Below, piece after piece: positions 24,162-31,615 of a stretch of 33,554 nt of DNA (position 1 is its first letter; every line of letters starts with the position of its first letter). The position numbers were made by a program, and so were the translations under genes. Source of the DNA: Streptomyces sp. NP-1717 (GTDB lineage: Bacteria; Actinomycetota; Actinomycetes; Streptomycetales; Streptomycetaceae); the NCBI RefSeq assembly GCF_022695985.1, contig NZ_JAAPBF010000063.1, forward strand, positions 1-33,554, in the 5' to 3' direction. Below the pieces are notes generated by a model that saw only the letters and a list, made by a program, of their open reading frames with translations, was not told the origin of the DNA and made no database searches.

Positions 24162-24487
24162 GGTCGGCTTCCGGGGATGACGGACACCCCGCTGCTGATC
24201 TTCGCGGTGTTGCCCTGAGCGTCCTGCGGGTACAGCGTGAGTTTGAGCCGGTGCGTGGTTGTCGTGGCGGTGCTGCCCTTGGCGCCGAAGGAGACCACGT
24301 ACACCTTCGCGCTCACGTCGCCCGCGTGCTCCTTGCGTACATCGAAGGCAAACTCCAGCTCCACCGGGCCCACTTCGAACCTCAGGTCTTTGCCCGCGCC
24401 CTCGACCCTTGCGGTTTCAAGGTCGGCCCGTACTGCTGCCATGGCATCCGCCAGCAGCACTTGCGGAAAGGCCGGCTTGTCCGTCAT
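24158..24487 (-). CDS. Trypco2-family protein (trypsin co-occurring)
   Basis: This 109-residue protein resembles the trypsin-co-occurring domain 2 family. An N-terminal helix (LLADAMAAVRADLETAR) is followed by beta strands (KDLRFEVGPVELEFAFDV, DVSAKVYVVSFGAKG, THRLKLTLYPQ). It ends with a short tail. GAGGAA lies four bases before the ATG at 24485-24487. The stop overlaps the start of the protease/NTPase gene as GTGA, so the two are made together. Comparative genomics has linked trypco domains to trypsin-NTPase conflict systems. Whether this one is an adaptor, an inhibitor or a sensor is not known to me. Confidence 0.85.
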   Translation of the reverse strand: MTDKPAFPQVLLADAMAAVRADLETARVEGAGKDLRFEVGPVELEFAFDVRKEHAGDVSAKVYVVSFGAKGSTATTTTHRLKLTLYPQDAQGNTAKISSGVSVIPGSRP

Positions 24488-24528
24488 GCGATTCCTCGTG
24501 CTCGTCGTGTGCGTTTGCCACGACGACT

Positions 24529-25023
24529 CTAGGACAGAGGTGTTTCAACAGGCATTAAGCGGTGGATATTTGTCTCTTCGTGTTCTGGGGTGCATTTCGC
24601 CCAGACCGTCTTGCCGACGGTACGGGGCTCGATGCCCCAACGGTCCGCCAGCTCCGCGACGATGAGTAGTCCTCGGCCGAAGCACACGTCGTCCTCGGGG
24701 AGCCGGAGCCGGGGCAGCCGTTCGCCGCGGGGGTCGCTGACCTCGATGCGGAGGGTGCTGGCGGTGAGTTGCAGCCGTACGCGAAAGAGGCGGTCGCGCA
24801 GGCGCCCGTGCAGCAGCGCGTTGGTGGCCAGCTCGCTGACCAACAGCCAGGCAGTGCCCGCGAGTCCGGCCCATCCCCACTCCCCGACGAGCCGCACGGC
24901 CCGCCGCCGGGCGAGGCGGATGCTGTCGGCGGTGGGGGTGTAGTCGAGCCGGTCGTGGTGGCGGACGGGGTCGCCGTCCGGCGCGGGCTCGGGCGTGGGT
25001 TGTGGGGTGTGAGCTGCGTTGAT
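24529..25023 (-). CDS. Histidine-kinase-like ATPase (anti-sigma-type), start codon ATC, TTA codon
   Basis: This is a GHKL/HATPase_c single-domain protein of the RsbW-like type found beside HTH/DUF397 genes in Streptomyces. It shows the N-box (LLVSELATNALLHG), G1 (SDPRG) and GRGLLIVAEL. The first ordinary start, GTG 24897, would cut off the first strand and helix (RLDYTPTADSIRLARRR), which is in frame upstream. A good ribosome-binding site, GGAGGA (25037-25032), stands eight bases before ATC AAC (25023), exactly where ATG AAC would be expected. The natural protein is therefore probably 164 residues with a lost or non-canonical start. A TTA codon lies at 24556-24558, near the C-terminus. Function would be protein-protein regulation. 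It may be a pseudogene. Confidence 0.72.
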   Translation of the reverse strand: MNAAHTPQPTPEPAPDGDPVRHHDRLDYTPTADSIRLARRRAVRLVGEWGWAGLAGTAWLLVSELATNALLHGRLRDRLFRVRLQLTASTLRIEVSDPRGERLPRLRLPEDDVCFGRGLLIVAELADRWGIEPRTVGKTVWAKCTPEHEETNIHRLMPVETPLS

Positions 25024-25091
25024 GGGCGCCGTCCTCCGGGTTCGTAGGTGGGGGCGGTGGCGATATCGGCTGCTTTGGGCAGGGCAGCGCG

Positions 25092-25769
25092 GTGCTCGGA
25101 CGCGAGCTTCTGCGCCTGCGCGACGCGGCGGGCAGAACGCAGCAGCAGGCCGCCGGGATGATCAGCGCCACCAACTCGAGGATCGTGAAGATGGAGCAGG
25201 GCTGGGTGCCGATGAGGGACCTGGACATCCGGGTGCTGTGCGAGTTCTACGGCCAGCAGGACTCGGTGGCCGTCGGCCGATTGCTGGAACTGGCCCGGCT
25301 GGACCGGGAGCGCCGCAAGGCCAAGGGCTGGTGGAACCAGTACCCGCAACTGCAGGCCATGGTCGAGTACATCGCGCTCGAAGACATCGCGACCCGGTTG
25401 CGCACTTGGCAACTGGCCATCGTGCCAAGCCTGTTGCAGACGCCCGACTACGCGCGGGCGCTCGCCGTCGGGAACGGTTCGTGGGACGACCGGACGAGAT
25501 CGACGTGGCAGAGCGGCCCAACGTAAAGGTGCAGGTACTTCCGTACCTGGCCGGTGCCCACCCGGGCACGACCAGCGTGTTCACCATCGTTTCGTTCGCC
25601 GACGATGCGCGCTCGACGTGGTCTACATGGATACGATCTCGACGTCCCTCTGGCTGGAGAGCGATACTGATGCTTCGCAGCACGGGCACCTTTCGAACGC
25701 ATCACCCGGCTCCGACTCGCGGAGCGGAACTCGATCGGTGTGATCGACGAAATCCTCAAGGAGTTGTAG
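25092..25769 (+). pseudogene. Degraded XRE-family HTH regulator (WhiJ/Scr1-like)
   Basis: An XRE HTH begins at GTG 25092 (LGRELLRLRDAAGRTQQQAAGMIS..RIVKMEQG), and the Scr1-type domain follows to LLQTPDYARALAVGNGSWDD. Then the frame breaks. The protein continues in the next frame (DEIDVAERPNVKVQVLPYLAGAHPG), apparently with about 50 family-typical residues deleted between DEID and VAERPN. It shifts again near 25610 (ALDVVYMDTISTSLWLESD) and again near 25690 before ending FERITRLRLAERNSIGV and EILKEL with TAG at 25767-25769. Three single-base losses plus one deletion make it a clear pseudogene, unless the assembly is wrong here. It is divergent from the ATPase gene. Confidence 0.82.
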
Positions 25770-25773
25770 GCGC

Positions 25774-25969
25774 GTGGCCGCGTGCCGAGTTCGTCAAGTC
25801 CAGCTACAGCGGCGGAAACGCCGGACAGGAGTGCCTGGAGGTAGCTCGTAATGTCCCTGGTGTCGTGGCCGTCCGGGATTCCAAAGACTCCGGCGGGCCC
25901 GTCGTCACGTTCTCGCCCGCCGCGTGGGGCGCCTTCGTCGGGGGCGTGGGGGACTCACAGCGGTCGTAG
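25774..25969 (+). pseudogene. DUF397 gene with broken start
   Basis: The reading frame EFVKSSYSGGNAGQECLEVARN ... VVAVRDSKDSG is a complete DUF397 domain ending TAG at 25967-25969. The nearest GTG (25774), placed just after the HTH stop, is in another frame. The in-frame region upstream has no ATG, GTG or TTG before the HTH remnant. One extra base between GTG and GAGTTC would explain it. DUF397 proteins work with their HTH partner, which is also broken. The 3' end overlaps the convergent small membrane protein gene by 15 bases. Confidence 0.75.
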
Positions 25970-26419
25970 CGTGAAGAGGTTGTCGGACGGGTCCACGACT
26001 GCCTCGAACCTCGCCCCGACCCGGAAACGGTCCTCGTGGTCGCACCGGTAGACGGCCTCGAAGACCGGGACGTCCGCGCCGCTGATCCGCAGGGTCAGCA
26101 CGGAGACGTCCGCCGAGCCGTCTCCCGGATCGACCCGTTCCGCGGCGACTATCTCCGCCACGGCCGGCCGTCCCGACTGCCGCAGGCGCGCCGTGTCCGC
26201 CTTCGCCTCAGCCGTGTCGGACCAGATGACACAACCACTGAGGACCATGAGCGGCGAGAAGAGCGACCAGGCCCAGTGGAGGTCGCCGAAGACGGCCAGG
26301 GCGGGCAGGACCGGGGTGGAGGCCCAGCAGACCACGGCGATCGTTCGGCCCACCACCTGCAGGACGGCACCGCCGATGTTCGCCTGTCGTGCGCTCTGCG
26401 CGCCCTCGTCGACGGTCAT
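25955..26419 (-). CDS. Small membrane protein with two TM segments and C-terminal beta domain
   Basis: I do not recognise a specific family, though it is similar in layout to DUF3592-like proteins. It is 154 residues from ATG 26419, which overlaps the stop of the RNA methyltransferase gene as ATGA. TM1 is within VLQVVGRTIAVVCWASTPVLPALAV and TM2 within WSLFSPLMVLSGCVIW, with a short loop between. The cytoplasmic or external C-terminal part (about residues 75-154) is predicted beta-rich (SVLTLRISGADVPVFEAVYRC) and ends FTLRPL. The frame is open farther upstream, but that stretch lies inside the methyltransferase gene and is a shadow. Confidence 0.72.
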   Translation of the reverse strand: MTVDEGAQSARQANIGGAVLQVVGRTIAVVCWASTPVLPALAVFGDLHWAWSLFSPLMVLSGCVIWSDTAEAKADTARLRQSGRPAVAEIVAAERVDPGDGSADVSVLTLRISGADVPVFEAVYRCDHEDRFRVGARFEAVVDPSDNLFTLRPL

Positions 26420-27246
26420 CCCGTTTCCCGGCGGCTCCGGCGTTGGCGTGCCGCCTCGTACAGGACCACCGTCGCCGCGTTCGACGCGTTCAGGGAGCTC
26501 GCCGAGCCCGACATGGGGATGCTCACGACGTGGTCGCACAGCTCGCGCCAGCCGGCGCTCAGGCCGGTCGTCTCGTTGCCGATCGCCAGCAGCACCGGCC
26601 GGGTGAGGTCGAACCGGTCGACGTCGGCCTCGCCGTGCTCGTCCGTGCCGACGACCGTGACGGGCCGTCCGCCCGCGCGCTCCTTCGCCAGCCACTCCGC
26701 CACCTCGTGGTGCGACGGGCTGCGGACGACCGGGAGGGCGAACAGCGAGCCCGTCGTGGCGCGTACGGACTTGGGGTCGTAGACGTCCGCCGCGTGGCCG
26801 GTGACGATCAGCCCGTCCGCGCCGAAGGCGTCCGCCGAGCGGATGATGCTGCCGACGTTGCCGGGCTGGGTGGGGCGGTCGAACAGCAGGCCCAGGAAGT
26901 TCTCATGGACGGGGATCCGGCCCAGGTCGTCCGGCCGCATCTCGACCACGGCCAGGACCTCGGGCGGGCCGTCCGTGCGCTCGCCCAGTTCGGCGAGGAG
27001 TTCGGGGGCCATCGCGACACGGTCGGTGGTGATGCCGCGCAGCAGCTCCTCGGCCCACCGCGAGAGCGGGCGGCTCGCGTCGTACAGCAGGGCGCGTACG
27101 TTCCACCCGTGCTCGACGGCCGTGGTGATGGGCCGCACGCCCTGCACGAGGAACTCGTTCTGGCGCTTGCGCTTGTTGCGGTTGGCGAGCAGCGCGTGCC
27201 ACTGCTGGAAGCGGGCGTTGCGGGTCGTGATCCGCTGACCGGCCAC
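26416..27246 (-). CDS. TrmH/SpoU-family RNA 2'-O-methyltransferase
   Basis: This 276-residue SPOUT enzyme methylates a ribose 2'-OH in rRNA or tRNA using SAM. It has an N-terminal substrate-binding region (about 1-110), then motif 1 FDRPTQPGNVGSIIRSADAF (Asn130, Arg136), motif 2 LLAIGNETTGLS and motif 3 IPMSGSASSLNASNAATVVL, which form the trefoil knot that binds SAM. It is similar in layout to 23S rRNA methyltransferases of the thiostrepton-resistance group, but the target is not readable from sequence. It starts at GTG 27246 with GAGGAGGA upstream. It is coupled to the small membrane protein gene by ATGA. Confidence 0.92.
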   Translation of the reverse strand: MAGQRITTRNARFQQWHALLANRNKRKRQNEFLVQGVRPITTAVEHGWNVRALLYDASRPLSRWAEELLRGITTDRVAMAPELLAELGERTDGPPEVLAVVEMRPDDLGRIPVHENFLGLLFDRPTQPGNVGSIIRSADAFGADGLIVTGHAADVYDPKSVRATTGSLFALPVVRSPSHHEVAEWLAKERAGGRPVTVVGTDEHGEADVDRFDLTRPVLLAIGNETTGLSAGWRELCDHVVSIPMSGSASSLNASNAATVVLYEAARQRRSRRETG

Positions 27247-27286
27247 CCGTCCTCCTCGTCGCGCGGTGATGCCTGACCGGGGAAGG

Positions 27287-28225
27287 CTACAGGGGACGCG
27301 CGGGGGTCAGTCCGTAGACGGGGACGCCGTCCACGGTGCTGCCACGCGCGTGGATGCAGACGTGCTTGCGCATGAACCGCAGGCACTCGTTGACGCGGTG
27401 CTCGGTGAGGCCCGTGCGGGTGGCGATGGATTCCAGGGACTGGCGGAGTTCGCCGTCGGCGGCGAGCGCCGGCGCGATGGTGACGGCGACGGCCCAGACG
27501 TCCTCGGTCACCGACATGCGCGACTTCCAGTCGGCGAGTACGGCGTCGGGGGTGGTGGTGCGCGGGGGCGGCGCGGTCGAGCGGTCGGCCAGCAGCGCGT
27601 CGAGCCGGTCGGCGATCCGTTCCATGGCTCGGGTGGCGGCCTGATGGGCGATGAGCGTTTCGCGACGGTTTTCGAGCGTTTCACGCTGTACTGCTGCGAA
27701 TTGCTCGTCCAGCCGTATGTTCCGCTCCTCCAGCCGGACGATCGCGTCGGCGACCTGCGCGGGCATGGCGTAGGCCGCGGGCGCGGCGGGGACGGACGGC
27801 TGCGTCTCGGCGCGGGGGAGAGCGTAGGAGCCGGTGCTCTGGACTGTCACGATCACCTCTGAGACCCACTGCTTGAAGGGCAGACAAGAGGGTTTGGTAC
27901 ATCCGTTGACGAGGAGGATCAGGCCGTGGAGGTCGACGAGTTGCAAGTCTCGACGCCACTCTCTACCTGCGGGAACGCTGAGACCGTAACCCCCAGTGAC
28001 ACTCTCAAGAATGTCTCGATGACCCTCTGGGACATGGTCGGTGACCGCCATTCTCGAGTTGCTGTAACCCAGCCTCTTGCACACGTCCACCGCCGGGAAC
28101 CAGTGACTCCCGTCCGGCATCGTGAGCCGCCGGATCCGGGCCCCCGTCGCTCCGAAGACGAAGTCCCCGATGTCGATCGCCTCGTGCCGCGCAGCCGTGT
28201 CCGACGGCTGAATGTGTTTGTTCAT
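27287..28225 (-). CDS. BRO-N family phage-type antirepressor
   Basis: This is 312 residues from ATG 28225, preceded by GGAGGT seven bases upstream, which decides the start against in-frame codons up to 28264. The Bro-N domain (about 17-125) is clear: WFPAVDVCKRLGYSNSRMAV, DHVPEGHRD, then LILLVNGCTKPSCLPFKQWVSEVIVTVQSTGSY. A coiled-coil region (about 150-210, RLEERNIRLDEQFAAVQ) leads to a C-terminal winged-helix-like part (GLTEHRVNECLRFMRKHV). Such proteins act as DNA-binding antirepressors in phages and are also found in Streptomyces chromosomes. No other phage gene is nearby. The 5' region is less GC-rich than its neighbours. Confidence 0.88.
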   Translation of the reverse strand: MNKHIQPSDTAARHEAIDIGDFVFGATGARIRRLTMPDGSHWFPAVDVCKRLGYSNSRMAVTDHVPEGHRDILESVTGGYGLSVPAGREWRRDLQLVDLHGLILLVNGCTKPSCLPFKQWVSEVIVTVQSTGSYALPRAETQPSVPAAPAAYAMPAQVADAIVRLEERNIRLDEQFAAVQRETLENRRETLIAHQAATRAMERIADRLDALLADRSTAPPPRTTTPDAVLADWKSRMSVTEDVWAVAVTIAPALAADGELRQSLESIATRTGLTEHRVNECLRFMRKHVCIHARGSTVDGVPVYGLTPARPL

Positions 28226-28347
28226 GCGAACCACCTCCATGGGAGGGAACGTAATAGCGAACAAACCTCAAACATGAAGAAAGGGCCCGATATTCACCAC
28301 TGAGAGTGAGGAGTGAGCGTTTCTGCAACAGCGCCGTCAACGACGAA

Positions 28348-28375
28348 GGCGCGGCCACCGGGTGGTGGCCGCGCC
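28348..28375 (-). terminator. Terminator of the D-Ala-D-Ala carboxypeptidase gene
   Basis: A 12-bp perfect stem (GGCGCGGCCACC with GGTGGCCGCGCC) has the loop GGGT. It lies 24 bases beyond the stop of the minus-strand carboxypeptidase gene. Confidence 0.85.
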
Positions 28376-28398
28376 CTTTACCGCATCCCGCAGGGGGG

Positions 28399-29370
28399 TC
28401 AGTCGCGCTGGGCGCCCGCCGGCAGCTGGCGGAGCTTCATCGTCGGCGCGGCAGACGCGCCGGAGTAGTAGTCGAGAAGCTTCGCCGCGTCGTTGTAGCG
28501 GTCCGTGCCGTTCAGGATGACGCCGATGTGCGTCTTGCCGTTACGGGTGGCCGCGAAGATCAGGCAGGGCCCGGCGGCCGTGCCCGTGCCGGTCTTGATG
28601 CCGAACGCGCCCGAGTACGAGCCGAGCAGCTGGTTCGTGTTGTGCCAGGTGTACGTGCGCGTGGCGCCCGTGCTGCTGGTGGCAGACGTCTTGATGGTCG
28701 TCGTCTTGACCACCGTACGGAGCGCGGAGTTCTTCATCGCGTACTGGGCGATCGTCGCCAGGTCGCGCGGGGTCGTGTAGTTGTCGCCGGCCTGCGAGAT
28801 GCCGTCGAACGAGTCGAACTTGGTGTTCTTCAGGCCCAGCTCGGTCGCCTTCGCGTTCATCTTCGAGATGAACGACTTCGTGCGCGCCGCGACCGTGGAG
28901 CCGGTGCCGATCGCGTCCGCGAGGGCGTACGCCGCGTCGCAGCCCGACGGCAGCATCAGGCCGTACAGGAGCTGGCGGATCGTCACCTTGTCGCCGGTGC
29001 GCAGGTCCGCGGTGCTCGCGCCCTCACGCACCACGTAGTCGCGGTACGTCTGCTTGATGGTGACCTTGCGGTTGAGGTCGATGCCCTTGGTGTTGAGCAC
29101 GACGGCCGCGGTCATGATCTTGGTGGTGCTGGCCATCTGGCGACGGGTGTCACCCGTCTTGGTGTAGCGCGCCTTGCCCGTGTCGCTGTCCAGCAGGAAG
29201 GCGCCCTTGGCCGAGAGCGTCGGCAGAGCGGCGGCGGCGGCCGGTGCGGACTCGGCCGCCATGGCCGCGGGCGCGACCAGGGCCGTGCCCGTCAGCATGG
29301 CGCCCGCGGTGAGGGCGACCACAGCGGTTCTACGCACGTTTCTGCGCACGCCCGGGAGACTGGTTATCAA
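28399..29370 (-). CDS. D-alanyl-D-alanine carboxypeptidase (peptidase S11, low-molecular-mass PBP)
   Basis: This exported serine hydrolase trims the terminal D-Ala from peptidoglycan stem peptides. It has a signal peptide (RRNVRRTAVVALTAGAMLTG ... AAMA), then SxxK in MASTTKIM, the second motif as SGCDAA and KTGTG near the end (GIKTGTGTAAG). The second motif has Cys where SxN is usual. I recall this variant from other Streptomyces enzymes, so it is probably active. A TTG at 29370 is chosen as the start because CGGAG lies about seven bases before it. TTG 29391 (seven residues longer) lacks a ribosome-binding site, and GTG 29349 is also possible. It has no large C-terminal anchor. It is divergent from the GntR gene. 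Confidence 0.88.
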   Translation of the reverse strand: MITSLPGVRRNVRRTAVVALTAGAMLTGTALVAPAAMAAESAPAAAAALPTLSAKGAFLLDSDTGKARYTKTGDTRRQMASTTKIMTAAVVLNTKGIDLNRKVTIKQTYRDYVVREGASTADLRTGDKVTIRQLLYGLMLPSGCDAAYALADAIGTGSTVAARTKSFISKMNAKATELGLKNTKFDSFDGISQAGDNYTTPRDLATIAQYAMKNSALRTVVKTTTIKTSATSSTGATRTYTWHNTNQLLGSYSGAFGIKTGTGTAAGPCLIFAATRNGKTHIGVILNGTDRYNDAAKLLDYYSGASAAPTMKLRQLPAGAQRD

Positions 29371-29571
29371 AGGAACGCTCCGATGTCGCAAATGCGTTGG
29401 TCTGAAATGAATTGGGCCCCACTCGTAAATGGGGAGTCCACTGAAAGACGCGCGAAAGGCCCGAAAGGATGCACGGCACGTCGGGGAAATCCCCCGTTCG
29501 CCGTCCCTTCATGTTGTTCCGCGATGTGGACGGTACCCCCGTCGTATGCCTGTTGTATCTAAGCTGTGCGC

Positions 29572-30249
29572 ATGCCTGCCGCGCCCGCCGCCACCTCCCC
29601 CGACGCCCCCGTGAAACAGCCTCCCGCCGCCGACCGCGTCTACAGCCACATCAAGCAGGGTGTTCTCGACCGGCACTACCAGGGCGGCACCCTCCTTACG
29701 GAGGGGGAGCTCGCCGAGGCCGTCGGGGTGTCTCGCACCCCCGTGCGCGAGGCGCTGCTCAAGCTGGAGGTCGAAGGGCTGATCAAGCTCTATCCCAAGA
29801 AGGGCGCCCTCGTCCTCGCCGTCTCCGCGCAGGAGATCGCCGACGTCGTCGAAACGCGCCTGCTGGTCGAGGAGTTCACCGCCCGCAAGGCCGTCCCCGC
29901 GTCGGCGGCGCTCGTCGCGCGCCTGGAGGAGCTGCTCGACGAGCAGCGCCGCCTCGCCGACGAGGGGGACCTCGCCGCCGTGGCCGTCACCGACCGCTGC
30001 TTCCACGCGGAGATCGTGCGCCACGCCGGAAACGAGATCCTGTCGAAGCTCTACGACCAGCTCAGGGACCGGCAGTTGAGGATGGGCGTCGCCGTCATGG
30101 AGGCGCACCCCGAGCGCGTACGGACGAGCATCACCGAACACGCCGAACTGCTCGAAGCCATCCGGGCCGGCGACGCGGAGGCCGCCGCGCGGTGCGTGCG
30201 CGCCCACGTCAGCCGCGTCAAGGTGCTCATCCGGGGTGAGGCCAGGTGA
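29572..30249 (+). CDS. GntR-family regulator, FadR/FCD subgroup
   Basis: This is 225 residues from ATG 29572, with GTG 29566 as an alternative start. The winged helix (about 20-85) has DRVYSHIKQGVLDRHYQGGTLL, ELAEAVGVSRTPVREALLKL and GLIKLYPKKGALV. The all-helical FCD ligand-binding domain (about 95-215) has DRCFHAEIVRHAGNEIL and EHAELLEAIRAGD with metal-binding type His residues. FCD regulators usually respond to small carboxylates. The TGA overlaps the MFS start as GTGA, so the regulator probably controls that transporter. TTGTATCTAAG at 29553-29563, just upstream of the start, is AT-rich and could hold the -10 and part of the operator. Confidence 0.92.
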   Translation: MPAAPAATSPDAPVKQPPAADRVYSHIKQGVLDRHYQGGTLLTEGELAEAVGVSRTPVREALLKLEVEGLIKLYPKKGALVLAVSAQEIADVVETRLLVEEFTARKAVPASAALVARLEELLDEQRRLADEGDLAAVAVTDRCFHAEIVRHAGNEILSKLYDQLRDRQLRMGVAVMEAHPERVRTSITEHAELLEAIRAGDAEAAARCVRAHVSRVKVLIRGEAR

Positions 30250-31589
30250 GTACGGGACCCTCGGGACCCTCGGGACCCCCCGGGCCGTCAGGGCGTGGCC
30301 CCGCCCTCACCCTCCCCGGCGACCCGCCCGGCGGCCGGCGCGCCGTCGCCGTGTGGAGCGTCGGTGTCGCCGTCTACTTCGTCGCCGTCATCTTCCGTAC
30401 GAGCCTGGGCGTCGCCGGGCTCGACGCGGCCGACCGCTTCGACGTCAACGCCTCGGCCCTCTCCACGTTCTCCATCCTCCAGCTCCTCGTCTACGCCGGG
30501 ATGCAGATCCCCGTCGGCCTCATGGTCGACCGGCTCGGCACCCGCAGGGTCCTCACCATCGGCGTGACGCTCTTCACCATCGGCCAGCTCGGCTTCGCCC
30601 TCGCCCCCTCCTACGGCACGGCGCTCGCCGCCCGCGCGCTGCTCGGCTGCGGTGACGCGATGACCTTCATCGCCGTACTCCGTCTGGGCGCGCACTGGTT
30701 CCCGGCCCGCCAGGGGCCGCTGATAGCCCAGTTCACCGGACTGTTCGGGATGGCGGGGAACCTGGTCTCCACCCTCGTCATCGCCCGGCTGCTGAGCGAC
30801 CTCGGCTGGACCACGACGTTCGTCGGCAGTTCGATGGCCGGTGTCGTCGTCCTCGTACTGATGCTGTTCTTCCTCAAGAACCACCCCGAGGGTCACGAAC
30901 CGCCGCCGTCCGAGCACGCCGGCGCGACCTATGTACGGAGGCAGATAGCTCAGTCGTGGCGGGAGCCCGGCACCCGGCTGGGGCTCTGGGTGCACTTCAC
31001 CACCCAGTTCCCCGCCATGGTGTTCCTGCTGCTGTGGGGCCTGCCGTTCCTCGTCGAGGCCCAGGGGCAGTCCCGGGCCACGGCGGGTGACCTGCTCACC
31101 CTGATCGTCCTCGTCAACATGGTGATCGGCCTCGTCTACGGGCAGATCATCGCCCGCCACCACGCCGCCAGGGCCCCGCTGGCCCTCGGCACCGTCGGCG
31201 TGACCGCGCTCGTGTGGGCGTCGACGCTCGCCCACCCCGGCCAGGCGCCGATGTGGCTGCTGATCACGCTCTGCGTCGTCCTCGGCGCGTGCGGGCCCGC
31301 CTCGATGATCGGCTTCGACTTCGCACGGCCCGCGAACCCGCCGGCCCGTCAGGGGACCGCCTCCGGCATCGTCAACATGGGCGGTTTCATGGCCTCGATG
31401 ACGACGCTGCTCGCCGTCGGCGTGCTGCTCGACGCGACCGGCGGCGACTACCGCGTCGCGTTCTCCTCCGTCTTCGTCCTCGAAGCGCTCGGGATCGTCC
31501 AGATCCTGCGGCTGCGGGTGCGCACGGCGCGGCGGGAGCGCGAGCGGCTGGTGGCGAGCCGGGTGGAGGCCGTGCACGTACCCGCCTGA
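30246..31589 (+). CDS. Major facilitator superfamily transporter
   Basis: This 447-residue inner-membrane transporter has the expected 12 TM segments. The N-terminal half has VWSVGVAVYFVAVIFRTSLG, the MFS motif A-like VDRLGTRRVLTIG between TM2 and TM3, and LGCGDAMTFIAVLRLG. A charged central loop (about 215-235) precedes the C-terminal half, which ends in MGGFMASMTTLLAVGVLLDATG and a basic tail. It starts at GTG 30246, overlapping the GntR stop by four bases. The substrate is unknown. Coupling to an FCD-type regulator suggests an organic acid or similar small molecule. It is convergent with the next gene after only 26 bases, and no clear terminator is visible there. Confidence 0.9.
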   Translation: MSTGPSGPSGPPGPSGRGPALTLPGDPPGGRRAVAVWSVGVAVYFVAVIFRTSLGVAGLDAADRFDVNASALSTFSILQLLVYAGMQIPVGLMVDRLGTRRVLTIGVTLFTIGQLGFALAPSYGTALAARALLGCGDAMTFIAVLRLGAHWFPARQGPLIAQFTGLFGMAGNLVSTLVIARLLSDLGWTTTFVGSSMAGVVVLVLMLFFLKNHPEGHEPPPSEHAGATYVRRQIAQSWREPGTRLGLWVHFTTQFPAMVFLLLWGLPFLVEAQGQSRATAGDLLTLIVLVNMVIGLVYGQIIARHHAARAPLALGTVGVTALVWASTLAHPGQAPMWLLITLCVVLGACGPASMIGFDFARPANPPARQGTASGIVNMGGFMASMTTLLAVGVLLDATGGDYRVAFSSVFVLEALGIVQILRLRVRTARRERERLVASRVEAVHVPA

Positions 31590-31615
31590 GCGCCGAGCCA
31601 CGTAAGGAGGCGGCG

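Noticed and set aside
24545..25412. Two longer minus-strand frames (to 25228 and 25412) over the ATPase
   Set aside because: They are out of frame with the GHKL motifs. Their apparent ATG starts lie inside the divergent HTH remnant.
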